Origin: Chrysaora quinquecirrha
Taxonomy: Eukaryota; Cnidaria; Scyphozoa; Semaeostomeae; Pelagiidae
DNA length: 64,000 nt
Assembly (NCBI GenBank): GCA_014526335.1
Contig: JACTAT010000267.1
Location: forward strand, 620,739 to 684,738
Direction of reading: 5' to 3'
The notes under the pieces were generated by a model. The model was not told the DNA's origin, ran no database searches, and saw only the letters and a program-made list of their open reading frames with translations. The position numbers and the translations under genes were made by a program. Positions within the stretch are counted from its first letter, which is position 1. Each line of letters opens with the position of its first letter. This document shows, in pieces, positions 23,819 to 37,256 of this stretch.

Positions 23819-26800
23819 TTATCGTCTCTGAGTTTTTCCTTGTTTTCTTTTCCAGCGAACAAATGCTTTGGCATCTTAGTTTGTATCTTTCTATCAGCTT
23901 CCCCTGAAAAAAATTAACCAACGTTAATATAATTTTAATTAAAACATTATATTACAACTCGCAAAACTATCCAACGCGAGAAACAATACATGGACGACAA
24001 CAAAAACATTTCTTGCTTCCGCGACTCTTGACTCGCATGTTTCGCCACCCTGGGATAAAACGTCGCGCGCGACATGTCTCCAAGTTCAGCCACAGCTTTA
24101 CTCTTCCCATACCCCCCATCCCGTATGTCCCAAAAAGAAGTTTTTCTGCAACTGTAAAGCAACTTAATTTGATAAAATCTGTAAACATTTACCAGCTCGT
24201 CCAAATTGATTAATTTTTCTTTGTGACACTTTGGCCAATTTTCTGACTTTGGCTCGCTTCTGAAAATAACAACAGATATTGTTAATAGAAGATAATCTCT
24301 TAAGTCCTTTTAAAAAAACCCCTTCTCACAGTCTATCCTGTTGTAAAGTCTGTTATGGGCATCTAATGGCAGGGTTCGAGTAATTATCTTCTCTTCAACC
24401 AAAATAACTATTCTGTATGCAAGTACTTCGTTTTGAAATAACCGAAAGCTAATCAGACCACTAAAGCCCTGGCTAAGTGATCAAACATTGTTAGTCAAAC
24501 CTTATTTGTCAAAAAAATGTTTGAAGTTTTGCAACGTCACAAACATTGCTCGTCAAGCGCGAGTAATCCAAATCTGCTGAATGATGCTTAGAAAATTTTC
24601 TATCTCAGCGACAACGATCGCTGGCAACGCAACAATCGCTGGCAAATTGGACAAGGTAGTTTCCATTTCGACGCAACGATCGCTGGTCACGAATTTGTGC
24701 GATTCTTGTGTCACCAGCGATCTTTGCGATCATATGGAAACCAGGCTTTAAAAAGGTCCACAATCCTATTTTAGCTTGAAGCAAGCAAAAATGTTTGGCC
24801 AGCAATCTTTTGCGACGTGACCAAACGTTAAAACACTGCTTCACAAGAGAATTACAAGTGTTTGACAAACAATGATCATCTGATTGTTTGGCCATGGCCT
24901 AAGCAAGAACACACTCAATGAACTTTGGCTCCTATACAACAAATAGGGATCAGCAGCTTGTGGACTTTATTTCATTGAACGAAGAACGAAAGAAGAATAA
25001 AAGAAGAGTGGAGTTTATTGAACGGAGAACAGAGTTACCATCTTGCTGAAGATAGAGAGGGTTGGAGAAGGTATGTTGGTTCGTGTTTGCACCAACGGCC
25101 TCCTGAGGCTACGGACTGAAAGAAGAATAAGCTTGTGCTCCCAAAACAATATCTTAGAAAGAATACCCTCAGCACCTGTTTACCGTCTTCAAGAGCATGA
25201 AAAGCTGCGTCAAATATTTGCACTTGGGTTATCAAGGAATATTAGAACTTTTGGCGCAGGCAGAAATATTTGAAGATCATTGCAACGTGGCCAACTCAAG
25301 CTTACCTGTGGATCAGGTATTCCAGATTGATCACGGGGTACTTTCTTAGAAGAACTTCTCGCCCGAGAAGTACTAGCAGCAACACTTTCATCGTGTTTTC
25401 TCTTTCTGTTCTTTCGAGAAACGGATCTCGCACGTGTGGAATCAGTATCCTTTAAAAAGAAAAACAACAAAGGCTAATAAATACTCTTTCTTAGACAATG
25501 GAAAATTCGTAGATGTGATACTTTGTTTATTTCTCACCATCATTTCTAGATCACCATCGATATTGAAATCCATTTGCTCGGCTCCTTTCTTCTGTGGCTT
25601 TCCAAATTTGTCAAGCTAAAAAATCAAAATACAATTACGAAAAGGGTCTTCTAGAAATGCAAATTAGCATCAATCTCAAGCATTCCTAAACCTTAAAAGC
25701 TATACTTTTAGGGCACCTCTCTTTATAGCCCCCTCTCCAGTAAACCCCCCTTAAATCATACATTTTGCAATAAGCTCTCTCTTTTGACCCCACCCCAATT
25801 TCCTACACCAGAAGCGAAGTGAAAAAGAAAACTATTTAGGCATAAATATTGTCTATAGTCTTAAAGATGCTCCCACCTTATTGACTGGCTCTGACTAATT
25901 TTGTTATTTCTAATCGTTAAGATTTTGATTTTTGCGTTATATAAATATAAATAATATTAAAAACACAACTTTTTTCAAACGTTCGATATAAAATCTTCCT
26001 CAGTAATGCGAAGCAAATCTCTGATTCGTTTCAAAAGAACGCACCTTTTAATTGGCGAACTTGCCGTAGCTGAAAAACTTTACACAGAAATTGTCAGGTA
26101 ACCTAAAGACGCACCAAGGAACAACAAACACAAACCGAATCAGTTCCAAAAAAATAATAAATCCTTGTTTCTTTGCTAAGCAATAGAAGCGAATTGCTAC
26201 GAAAGCGATTCCCTTGATTCGGTCGAGAAGAGCGAAGTAGCTTCGCTACTGCAAAGAACAGAACAGAACAACGTCGAATAAAACTTTTGCTTCGCTCTAA
26301 AGAACGCACCCTAAATTCAGTAACCCGCTTTGTATAAGGCAAAAAGATTTTAAGAACAGGATCTTACCTTTAATGACGCCTTTCTTGGTAGTGTAGGGTA
26401 ATTCGATCCCTTCTTTGCACGATGCTCTTGAACTCGAATTTTCTTCTTTTTTCGAATTCTGAAACATGAAAAAATCTAAGTCTATAAACAGTCCAGCTAG
26501 ACTCACAAGATGCGTCATGTTATTGCGTCACTGAAATTTCCCTGTTTTATTACTGACATTACCTTCTTTATGATTCAAGTAAGGGATATGCTTATTGTGT
26601 CTGAAGGAAAAAACACGAAATTTTGAAAATCTCACTATACTTTTATTCTTAGGCCATGGCCAAACGATCAAACATTGTCGATCAAGCATTTAAGATTGCT
26701 TTGAAAATAATTTTTGACCGTTTGGCCACGTTGAAAAACATTTCTTGACAAGCAGAACTTGTTTTGTGTTGTTATTGAAAAAGTTTAAAAACATGTTGGA

Positions 26801-29800
26801 TGAGCAATGCTCGTGATGTGGCCAAACGATCAAACATTTTGTCGGACAAGCAAATTTCAGATGTTTGACCAACAATGTTTAGCAGCTTTGGCACGTGCAA
26901 AACATTACGTGTCAAACATTTTTTTGCGGAAATAGAAAATGTTTTCGAATTTTTCCAAAAACAAACATTGCAATGAAAACAGAGAAGCGTTTCTGCTTGT
27001 AGAGAAGTGTTTCATTTCGCGGTCAAATTGTAAAGCAAATCTCACATCTTGGACCAACAATGCTTGATCGTTTGGCCACAAATTCGTTTTCCATAGAAGA
27101 TCTCTAATAACGAAGACATTGCAGCTATTAGAGAATTTCATAGAAATGTTTGTCAAGCAATGTTTGAAAGGCGGCCAAACGATCAAACATTTTGTCGGAC
27201 AAGCAAATTCCAGATGTTTGACCAACAATGTTTGATCGTTTGACCAGGGCCTAGGCCACAAACTAACAAGGGCGCCTTACATTATTTAAGGCGTTGAACC
27301 ATTATGACACTTTATTTACACTGGAAAGGCAAAAGAATTTCTTATGCATTTGAAATATCAGATGTATTGAAGCCAGGTGACTGCATGCTTCACGACACCG
27401 CTGCTATAGGCAGGCTGATCATTTTTTTTCAAAATAAGTATCTGTGCGTTCAGTTACGGGTTTTGTGGGTGCAGCTTATTATCGAAGGCAGCATTATTTT
27501 GTGATCATCATTTAATGCGGCTTACATTCAAGGGCGACTTTTAAACAAGGGTGGCTTAAAATAAAAAAAAAGTAGTCCTTACTCTGCAGCGAGTTTTTGC
27601 GTCTCCTCTTCTTCTGAATCCATATCATCAATCTCTTCATCATAGACACCGGCTGCTTCTCTTAACTCCTCCTCTCTTTCTAAAGCTTCTAATTTCTCCA
27701 AAATTTCAGGGTCGATAAAATCAGCAATATTCTTGCCATTAAGCATCTCAGGAATGACGTCATATTTCTCTCCGTCTGGCACAACATACAGTTTTTGATG
27801 ATCAAAATTGTAATCTTCACCAAGTTCTCTTTGGTAATCTTTCTGTAGCTTTTTGTGAGGCTTGTCCACGTCCATACCTTTCCCTAGAATGTATAATGGT
27901 GTAGCATTTTAGTACCTAAGAGCATTGTAGATTAGGTTCTGAATTTCCAAAAAAGTAAAGTGGCCATGTACAGAAGAATTCGGCTGGGGGCTCCTGCAGC
28001 AAAAGATGGCGAGCGTTTCTGCCATGGTTACAGATAGGGATAGAAGGTTACTGTTAGGGTTTCCATAAAAACGCCCCGAAAACGTGTCGAACTCCAAAGT
28101 ATTGAGTGCCAAATGCGGGGGGGGGTAACTTCAATAGATCAGTGACGGGGGTGTGCCATTTTCGTAATAAAAAGTTGACCCCAAAATTTATGAAAATTCT
28201 AAAAAGCATACCCCCAAAGTTCACAAAGAAATATGAATATAGTACATAGAAATACTCAAAAGTCTGTTTTTAGGGTTATACAGCTGAAATTTATTTGGCA
28301 GTTATTGTGACTTTATCAAAATTGATCATCTTAGCAAAAAATGATACCCCAAGTTTGTAAATTTAGCAAATATGATACCCCAAAATTTATTTTCCGCCCC
28401 TAAAAAGGTACCTCAAAAAATGGCACATCCCGTACCCATACATATGGGAGTTACCCCCCCCCCGGGCCAAATGAGTATCATGGAAATATTATTAATATTA
28501 ATATTAACATAGTGTGGAAATAATTATAAACCAAATAAAATATGTATATGAAACAAAATGCGACTGAAAACGACGAATTGCCTTAAAATTTCTTCAAAAC
28601 ATTTATTCCTTAAAAGTTTCCTTGTGAAAGTCAGGTCTTCTCAATCTGAGGAAATTTCTTTAAAACTAGAAGCACTTCGCGTAAGTGTTCCTTTTTTACA
28701 ATTCAGTGTTGGGGGCAATGCACGGTGTAAATTGCTGTATTGTTGGTGTAGAGTTTTAGCTTTTTCGCCTCTTTATTTGATCAAAATCAATCGGGCGCTA
28801 GAAGCATACATCATTACATTGTTATGACATTCGAAATTTGGGAGCATACGGGTCCACCAGCAAAACTGCAAACATACGTTGTCTCAAATGGAAATCACAT
28901 TTTACCTTTCTTTACGGCACCTTCTGGAATGAAAGCTGGCCTCTCTTTGGCGTCTCTTGGTTCTGGCATCGAGACATGCAGTCTGTTGATTATATCTCCC
29001 ATCTTTTTGCTCTTCATTTTGACTTCGACACGATGGGCAAGAAGTCTTTCACAAGCGTCTGTTTTCACGGCTATCACTCCTTCTTCAGTCATGGTACTCA
29101 TAGGTATTACAGTAATGCCTTAAAAAAAGAGGAAAGAAGGTATTGTACAAATCAACCTATAGTATACGTATGTACTCTTAATTGCCAAATAAAGGGGGGT
29201 CTTAATAACGGGGAGATGGAGTTTTACAGACATTGTATAAGCGGAGGATCTTGATAAACAGGGGTGGGCATTTTCGACTCTGGAGTTATATATAAAGGTA
29301 TCTTGTGAAAATGTAGAATAAGGCAATGATCATTAAAGGGCATGTTCCTACTAATATTCGTCGGCACAATTTTTGGCGAAGATAGCAAGCACCAAGTTAG
29401 GATAACACTTACTTGACAAACCAAATCATGCAGAACATTACAATGAGGATTGAGTTAAAAATCATTGGCCAAGCGAGATCTTTGTGCCACAAAGGATTTT
29501 TGGAATATGTCCGCATCAAAATCAAAAGGCCGATTCTGAGTAGACAGAAAGAGTTTGTTTTCTCACTTGGACTCTTCAATCAATCTATTGGTCTTCAAAT
29601 TGTATCCCGCAAACTGATTGGTGTTTAAAACGCAATGCCAACTCAGGGCTGCTTTCTGATTGGTGCTTTTCGAGTCTGGTTATAAATAACGCCTTTTTCA
29701 ACTTTTTCAACCTGTTTCTGTCGTTCTGTTTCTGACGTTGAAGAGTGTCAGACGAAAAAAGCTTTTATTTAAGTAAATCCAAAAATGTTTCCGCTATTTC

Positions 29801-32800
29801 CTGAGATTTGAGAACAGTTATTAAATGGTTAAAATAAACAACAACATACCATCTTCATTGAAAACATCTAGTAATTTTCTTTTTTCTTCTGGAAGTTCAT
29901 CCACTGTTAAAATGTCAATTTTGTTCAGGCAGACGACGATTGGTTTATTTGTAAACAATGGCCTAATGTTATTGAACAATTCTATTTGTTCTTCAATTGA
30001 ATGATTGCATTGTTCTGACAGATCCATGACGTATAACACAGCGGCGCGAATATGTGCCAAGGCAGTGATAGCCTAAGAGGAAAATAGAGAGAAATCATAT
30101 TTTGAAATTCTATGATTTTACCGTTGTTGATTCATTCTAAAACTTCAAAAAATGGGCGCAAAATCTGTTTTAAAAGACAATGGTGCAGATTTACAGTTGT
30201 TTTTATAGGGGCTTAAAGTTGGACCCTGAAGTGGTATGGGGCCTTAAATGTTTGAGACAGCGCCCTTTGGACCCTGATAGAAACGTTCTTTAAAAAAAAA
30301 TGCAATAGTTACAAAGCTTATCATTTTAATGCTATTGACTTTTTTATAGTTTGCTACGAATCAACGGTCGTCTCCGCCAATGGGGAGAGGGGCAAAGACA
30401 AACATAAGGTTGGAAATTCACTAACACTCTATGTAGACCCTAAAATAGATACAAGGCAGCCAAAAGTAGTTTGAATGTCCCTGACATCGACTGTGAATTA
30501 TTAGTATTTGAAATGTAACATTTGCAAGACACAGAACTTCCCCTGCTCTTGGAAATCACGCGAAATAGAAACAAATTCAGAATCGTCTTTTCACTCAACA
30601 TTGTTTACGAAGGAGGAGGAGGGCGAAGAAGGCGGAATATTGGGCTATTGAAGCACGAAATGTCTCCTAGTTTGGCCACAACATGAGTTTTAAGCTATGG
30701 CTAAATAAGGAGAAATATTGCGTGCAATATTGTATTCGACGTGTCTCCCAGGGTTGCTAAGTAATGCGAGTGACAAGCGAATAACATGTCCCCAGGTCAC
30801 CGAGACAAGAAATGCTTCAGTCTCTCAGAAACATTTGCGTGTCACTCGCTATAAATTCTGTCACTCGCCACAAATTTTCCGAGGTGGCTAAACTGGGGGA
30901 CGTAAAGGGGGCCGACATGTCACCGGACAAATAATTCATTCGATTTTATTCGCCTTTGTTAGGTACGTAAAAATTCTCGTACTAAGAAATTACTTAATTG
31001 TTCATATTATTTACAATTGTTTAAATGTTTACTTAGTAAAGATATACAGTACGTACCTGCATTTCGATGGTGTTTCTTTCTTCTAAAGAATGATCCAAGA
31101 TTCCGGGAGTATCAATTACCTGGAAAAGACAATTCAAAGGAATCTATGAATCAAGGATCTTATATGACAACTTAGGCTGCATCTCTACAACCTTTCCACA
31201 GACTGAATCACATGCTTTGAAGATGTTCTTGTGCAGTCTCGGACGTACGTTCAAGAACATCCATGTGCTATGTTGTTATTCATTTCAGCAATGGATCTAT
31301 GGACCTGTTTGTGTGTCAAACTTTAAATAAAACAATGTCAGAAATTCTATTTACAACATTAACAACATAAAAGGTATTAGAATCTTAACTAAACTACGTC
31401 TGCAATTTAGCTTACTAAACGAGCACAAATCTAAGCATAATTTTGATTGCTTGAGTCCTATTTGCACGTGTGGAACAGCAAAAGAAGATAACGAGCATTT
31501 TCCACTGCACTGCTCATTGTACGGCACATAGCGTTGTGATCTCCTTGGTTAACTCTCCGAAGTTTCTGGTTTAGACGTTTCATGTTATGATACAAAATCC
31601 TTATGCACACTGCTTCTTTTTGGTTCTCCACTGTTGAATGCAATTGATAACAGAATAATCATGGAAGCTACAATATCCTTTATTAAAGCAACAGAACGGT
31701 TTGATTAAATGCAGCTAACCCTATATTTAGACTTTTTTTGTTGTTTGTTAGATTTATTTGTTTCTTTGTTTCTCCCTCGTCCTTTAATTTATTTGTTGCC
31801 AGTGTGTCTAACTAGTGAATTACATTAAGTGCAAATTATAGAGGAAACTCGATGACCTTGTGTCTTTTCCCTCTATAAATGGCACCATCTACAGTAGCAA
31901 CCGAGCTTTGTAGTTATATTTGCATATAAAAAAATGTCATAAATGTAGAAATGACTAAAACACGAACCTGCCATCTTAGGTACTTATAATCCATATGTCC
32001 TACATAAAGTGACTTTGTAGTAAAAGCGTATGGCTGCACTTCAACATCTGCTCTTGTCACTTTGTTCATAAAGCTTGATTTGCCAACGTTTGGAAATCTG
32101 CAATAAAACACGTTCTGAATGACTTTTTGCTCGACTTTTAGCGCTTTTACAAATAAGGTCATTTAATAGTCTTTGAGTTGTACAAAACTTCAAAATTGCG
32201 ATAAACAGCGAAAACATTTCGGGCATACTTAAAGGTATTTTTCGTCTGACACTCCTCAGAGTATGAACGTCAGAAACAGACCAAAACATTTGGGTATAAA
32301 TTCCACCTTAGTCTATTATTTCGGTCTGTTTCTAACGTTCATACTCTGAGGAGTGTCAGACGAAAAAAGCTTTTAAGTATGCCCGAAAATGTTTCCGCTG
32401 TTTATCGCAATTTTGAAGGTCATTTGAATACATGGGTCATCGTGTTTCGGCCTGCCTCTGACGTTTATACTCTTAGTAGCGTGAGAAGAAAAAGATTTTT
32501 AAGTTCTATATGACTAAAAGAATGGAGCAGAGCCAGATCTCAGCAAAACATTATCATTCTTTTTTATGTTAAACGATGGTGATCTATTGGATCTTCTGGC
32601 CGGCCAAGTTTATCTGGAGAAGAAAACGACGTATCCAAATTACATACGAAGCTATTAACAACTTACCCACATAACAGCAGCGTTCTAGTATTTGGATCAA
32701 TTGAGGGAAGTCTTGATAAATGCTGTCTTACTAAGGAAATAATTTTGAGATCAGATTATTTTCGAATATGAATGTTGCTAGAAAAAGAGGAAACTAAGTC

Positions 32801-35800
32801 AGGCTAAGTCCAAACCAACAAAGTTTTATAAAACTTCATCAGCATACGTTAGCAAGAACAAGGCTCAGCTCAGTAGTGTTACTCCTTTTTCAACCCTTTA
32901 TGGAATGATTCAGCTGTTTCCTCAGAGCTGTTTACTATGAAGCAAACAGCAACCTGTTGTTGTGGTTATTCTGGTAATTGTTGGTTGTTTGCGAATAGTA
33001 CGACTCGTGCAATAAGTTTAAAAACTCTATTAAGACCCCTCTCTCTTTTTAGCCCCCCTCTCTGTTAAGCCCCCTTTTCCAAGTGAAAACTTTAAATAAG
33101 CCTCTCCTCTCTATTAAGCCCCCCCCCCCCTCTTATTTTGGCCACTTCAACGTTCAGTAGTAAACGTACGAAATTAAATGAAATTAATTTTTAACATGTT
33201 TGATATCCAAAACGTGTGTCTCACGACAACTAATAACTAGTGCTTAGTTACTACGAATTTCTTGTGATCTAAGGTTAAAACTCTCTTTCATAGTTCATTT
33301 TTAATGCCTGTAGCATTTGTCTTGACAAATAAAGCACAAACTTTATCAAGCCCCCGCTCTCTAATTAGCCCCCCTCAAAAAATTCCAAAATGAAATAAGC
33401 CCCATGGGGCTAAATAGAGCTTTTACGGTAATTGCAATTATGACAATGAACGAAGAACGACACAACCCCTGGGGCAGTGTGAGGAGGAGGAGTCGAAGAA
33501 AAGTAGAAGTCGAAAGGGGAGTCAAACGGAGAGATTTTTGAACAGCAGGATAATGTACTGTGATGTACTTGAAGTATATGTCGGTTGAAGTCGTAATTTT
33601 TTTGTTGTACCATATGAACAAGTTTAAAGGCAAAGTTGTGATTTTTGTTGTTTGTGACACCTGAAAAACACAGGCTGCAATATTGTACCGCAACACCAGG
33701 TCACACTATATTTAACTGGAAGTCTCTTTTCAATGCAGACATTCAAGTCCTGATACTCATACAAACCCCAGTAAAACTAGACTGTTGTCCCCACTGGGTT
33801 TAACTGAGTTAGATGAATGGGACATTATAGAGCTAGAGCATAAGAGCGCCTAGCGAGACCGTAGTCACTATCTGCCGTGATAAATCATGATTAATACCTT
33901 GCTCTAAGTATTGCAAACTCTGATTTTGCCTTTTCATTATAGTGCACATCCTGCAAAAAGAAAATGATTATGAAACATTCTTCTGAAAAGGGGCTTAAGT
34001 AAGTGTTATCAAGCTTTAAACAATGTTTTGATAGACCATATAAAAGTCTTTTGTGTGTAAGAATTTTTTTGCACTCACCTGTGGCCTGCCGACTTAACAA
34101 TAGTTTTTTGCTTAATTTTAGGAAGAGCTTGTTATTTAAGTTAAAAAGTTACAAGCTTATGTTCCGCAAAATTTTCTCATTGAAATTATGTTAAGATCTC
34201 AAATCACTTATGCTTGAATCCAGCACATTAAAGCAATTTTACAGCATGACTAGCCTCATTTCAGTCCATTTGAAAACATTTGTTTCCACTGATACTTGTG
34301 TCCAAAGAATGAAATGACATTTAGAGACCGTACTGGTCAAAGCTCAACTTTCAAACTATGAAATAACCAAATTAGGCTTGCATAATCCTGTATGATTTTT
34401 AGCACCTTTCTATAAACAAGACCTGTGTTTTCTTCTCAAAAAGCAGGAATAAGCAAGGCAATTCCACTCTGACAATGAATTCAGATGCAGATAACACTTA
34501 TTAAGAGCTTTAAAGAGAACCTGGAAGCAGTGGCATAGCCAAGGGGTGGTCGTCCCCCCCCCATCACCCTCAAGATAGGTTTTTATATAGGTTAAAAATG
34601 ATTTTAAAATATCGTAGGGTGCACCTCGTTGTTTTTCTTAAAACAATGCCCTAATTTTTTTGACCACACCCTTTTGCCCCTCCAATGTTGGATGTAAGCT
34701 AAGCCACTGCCTGGAAGAGTTAATCACTAAAAGTTACCCTCATGTTTCAACATACCTGCCAAGAGCAGCCTTTTTAAGCTGCTTACACCTGTACATGGTA
34801 TCTCCATACTTCATCAATCTTGTGTAATCTTTCGACACACTAAAAGAGCAACATTTAACTTTGGTAAATAGGAACATGTTAAGCACTTTTGCCAGCTGGC
34901 AAACAGGCTAGTCCAATAACTGTAAAGACCTCATATTAATTATGTCACACAAAGACAGCAACCCCAATAGACGCTTCCGCAAAAGATGGCCGCCGGTTCT
35001 GTCAACCCCTTGTTTTTCATCTAAAATACGTAACTATGGAAATTATTCCCAGAATTTCTTCGAAAATTCTAATAAAAACAGTAGGCAAAAAGGGTGGCCA
35101 TCTTTTGCGAAGCGTCTATTCAAGGTTTTCAAAATCTGAATACTAACAAGTTAATGTCATCGAAGATGCTCAGAGTTTTGATATATGAACACAAAAGTTT
35201 CTGGTTGTTTCCTTCGTGTTTCACAGAACAAAATCCAACAAAAAGAAACTAGGAAGTTTCATTGAAAACAGAGGAAAACATTGTTTTCAGAAAAGGAGGG
35301 TCTAAATAATTGTTTGGGTATCCCCAACTGCAACCTTATATTGGAAAGTAAAATCAGGGGGGAAAGTGCAGCTTATGCACTTGGTGCTGCACTTGGGTTT
35401 TTACTACAAAGTTAAATGGTGAGATCTTTGTATTCGCAATTTGTCTTACTTGTCTATCAGATGTCTTGCTGTGTTGATCTGTCCAAGAGCAAGCTTGTAG
35501 TGATCTTTGTCATAAAGAATATTCAGCAAATCTGCATAGAATGGATGAATGTCCTGCAAAAAAATAAAAATCATAGAAATTTCAGAAAATGCTTTATGAG
35601 CATTCAAAGTTTCTAATTCTACAAAGGCTTGGAGAGCAAAAATAATGTTGATGTAATCTTTTACACCACTCAGTCTAAGACCTTATAAAATCATACACTT
35701 TGAACACTCGTAAAATCAATAAAACAAGTGCTTATAGATGGTAAAATGTTGCACTTAGTCCAAATGTTGGGTGCTCAATACTAATTTGGCACCAAAACTC

Positions 35801-37198
35801 TCTATTTCAAAATCTGAAAATTTACTTAAAGTGTTGAAAAGGTCTATAGACTGCAGACTTGGTAACTTTCCTGATAGAATCAATTCTACAAATATTTTAG
35901 AAAAAGCTGCTTTGTCTTAATCACTGTCATCCAAGATATGACCATCAATAACAACTATCAGATAAAATTCTCACCTCTAATCTTGGAAAATCTGTAACAA
36001 TCTGAGTCAGTTTGTCATGGTAGTTTTGTTGAGTGAACTTTATCTTTTTCAGGTAAAACTGTCTGATTCTTGAGATTTTATAATGTCTAAAAAGAGAAGT
36101 AAAAGGTTTGGATGAGGACCAATGGACATAATGCAAAATTTCTGGAAACAGAGTAGTAATCTAACAATATATATCCAGGTTGCTTCCTCTTGATGATAAT
36201 TATAATGGAAATTATTGAGGGAAGGCTCCCTGGAATGAGGACAGGGAAGAGAAGGAAGCTGATGCCAAATGATCTGCAGAATGCTCAGCTGGTAACAGGC
36301 CAACTTGACACACTGCCAAATTGCCACAGTCAAGTCGCCACACATCTGAGGCCAGTCAACCACCAAGGTGTGGTGAGCTGAACAGAACACAGTGCAACTT
36401 GACTTAAATGTGTGGTGAGTTGGTTGTGTGGCAAGTTGACTAGAAACCGTTCAGCCTTAAGCTAGCCTGAAGAAAATTAGCTGAGGACTGAATGGGTTTG
36501 AGGAACTAAAATAAGTTTGCCTTATGGCAGAGCACCTAAGAAGAAGATTAATTATATCATTATAATTAATAGTTTGACATGTAGCAATAGATTTATTAGA
36601 AGCAGCATGCTAGAAATGTTTAGAGACAAGGATAAGAGAAAGACTAAGGTGAAGGTGCAAGTTGAAGGTGCTGTAGCGTTGTGGTGTAATCCAGCTGACT
36701 CGAGGTGTCAGAAACTCAGTGTGGTCAGGGTTCGAGCCCAGCCACTGTAGCGTCACAGCCAGGCTCAAGGTCTCGATTAGTTAACCTACTACTGGGATCC
36801 TAGCAACTGGCGCTAAAACACCATTTCACCTTCACCTAAGGGGCAAGGGAGGAGCAGACTATTTCTGAATGGAAAAAATATTTCTTAAAAAACTATTAAG
36901 TGTACATACTTATGGACTACTGTTGGTGTCTTTCTTTGTGTTTTTGACAAAATAATGTCAATAAAATCCTGCAGAAGAAAATTGAGCTGAAATTATGATG
37001 GGCAAAAGCAAAGAAAAACTCTCTGGTCTTTTTAAGATACAGAAAAAAATGATGATGAAGTTCATTATCAAAAAATTATTATCATCACTGTCAAAATCAT
37101 CATCATCATGTCTTCATGATCAACATAGACATACAGTAGTCAGATTCATCATCATTATCATTATAATCATTAGCATCATCATAATCATCATTATCCTT

Positions 37199-37256
<58 letters not shown>

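Noticed and set aside
23618..23917. + strand frame of 99 codons at 23.6-23.9 kb
   Set aside because: It overlaps the ATC tract and the antisense of the last NOG1 exon.
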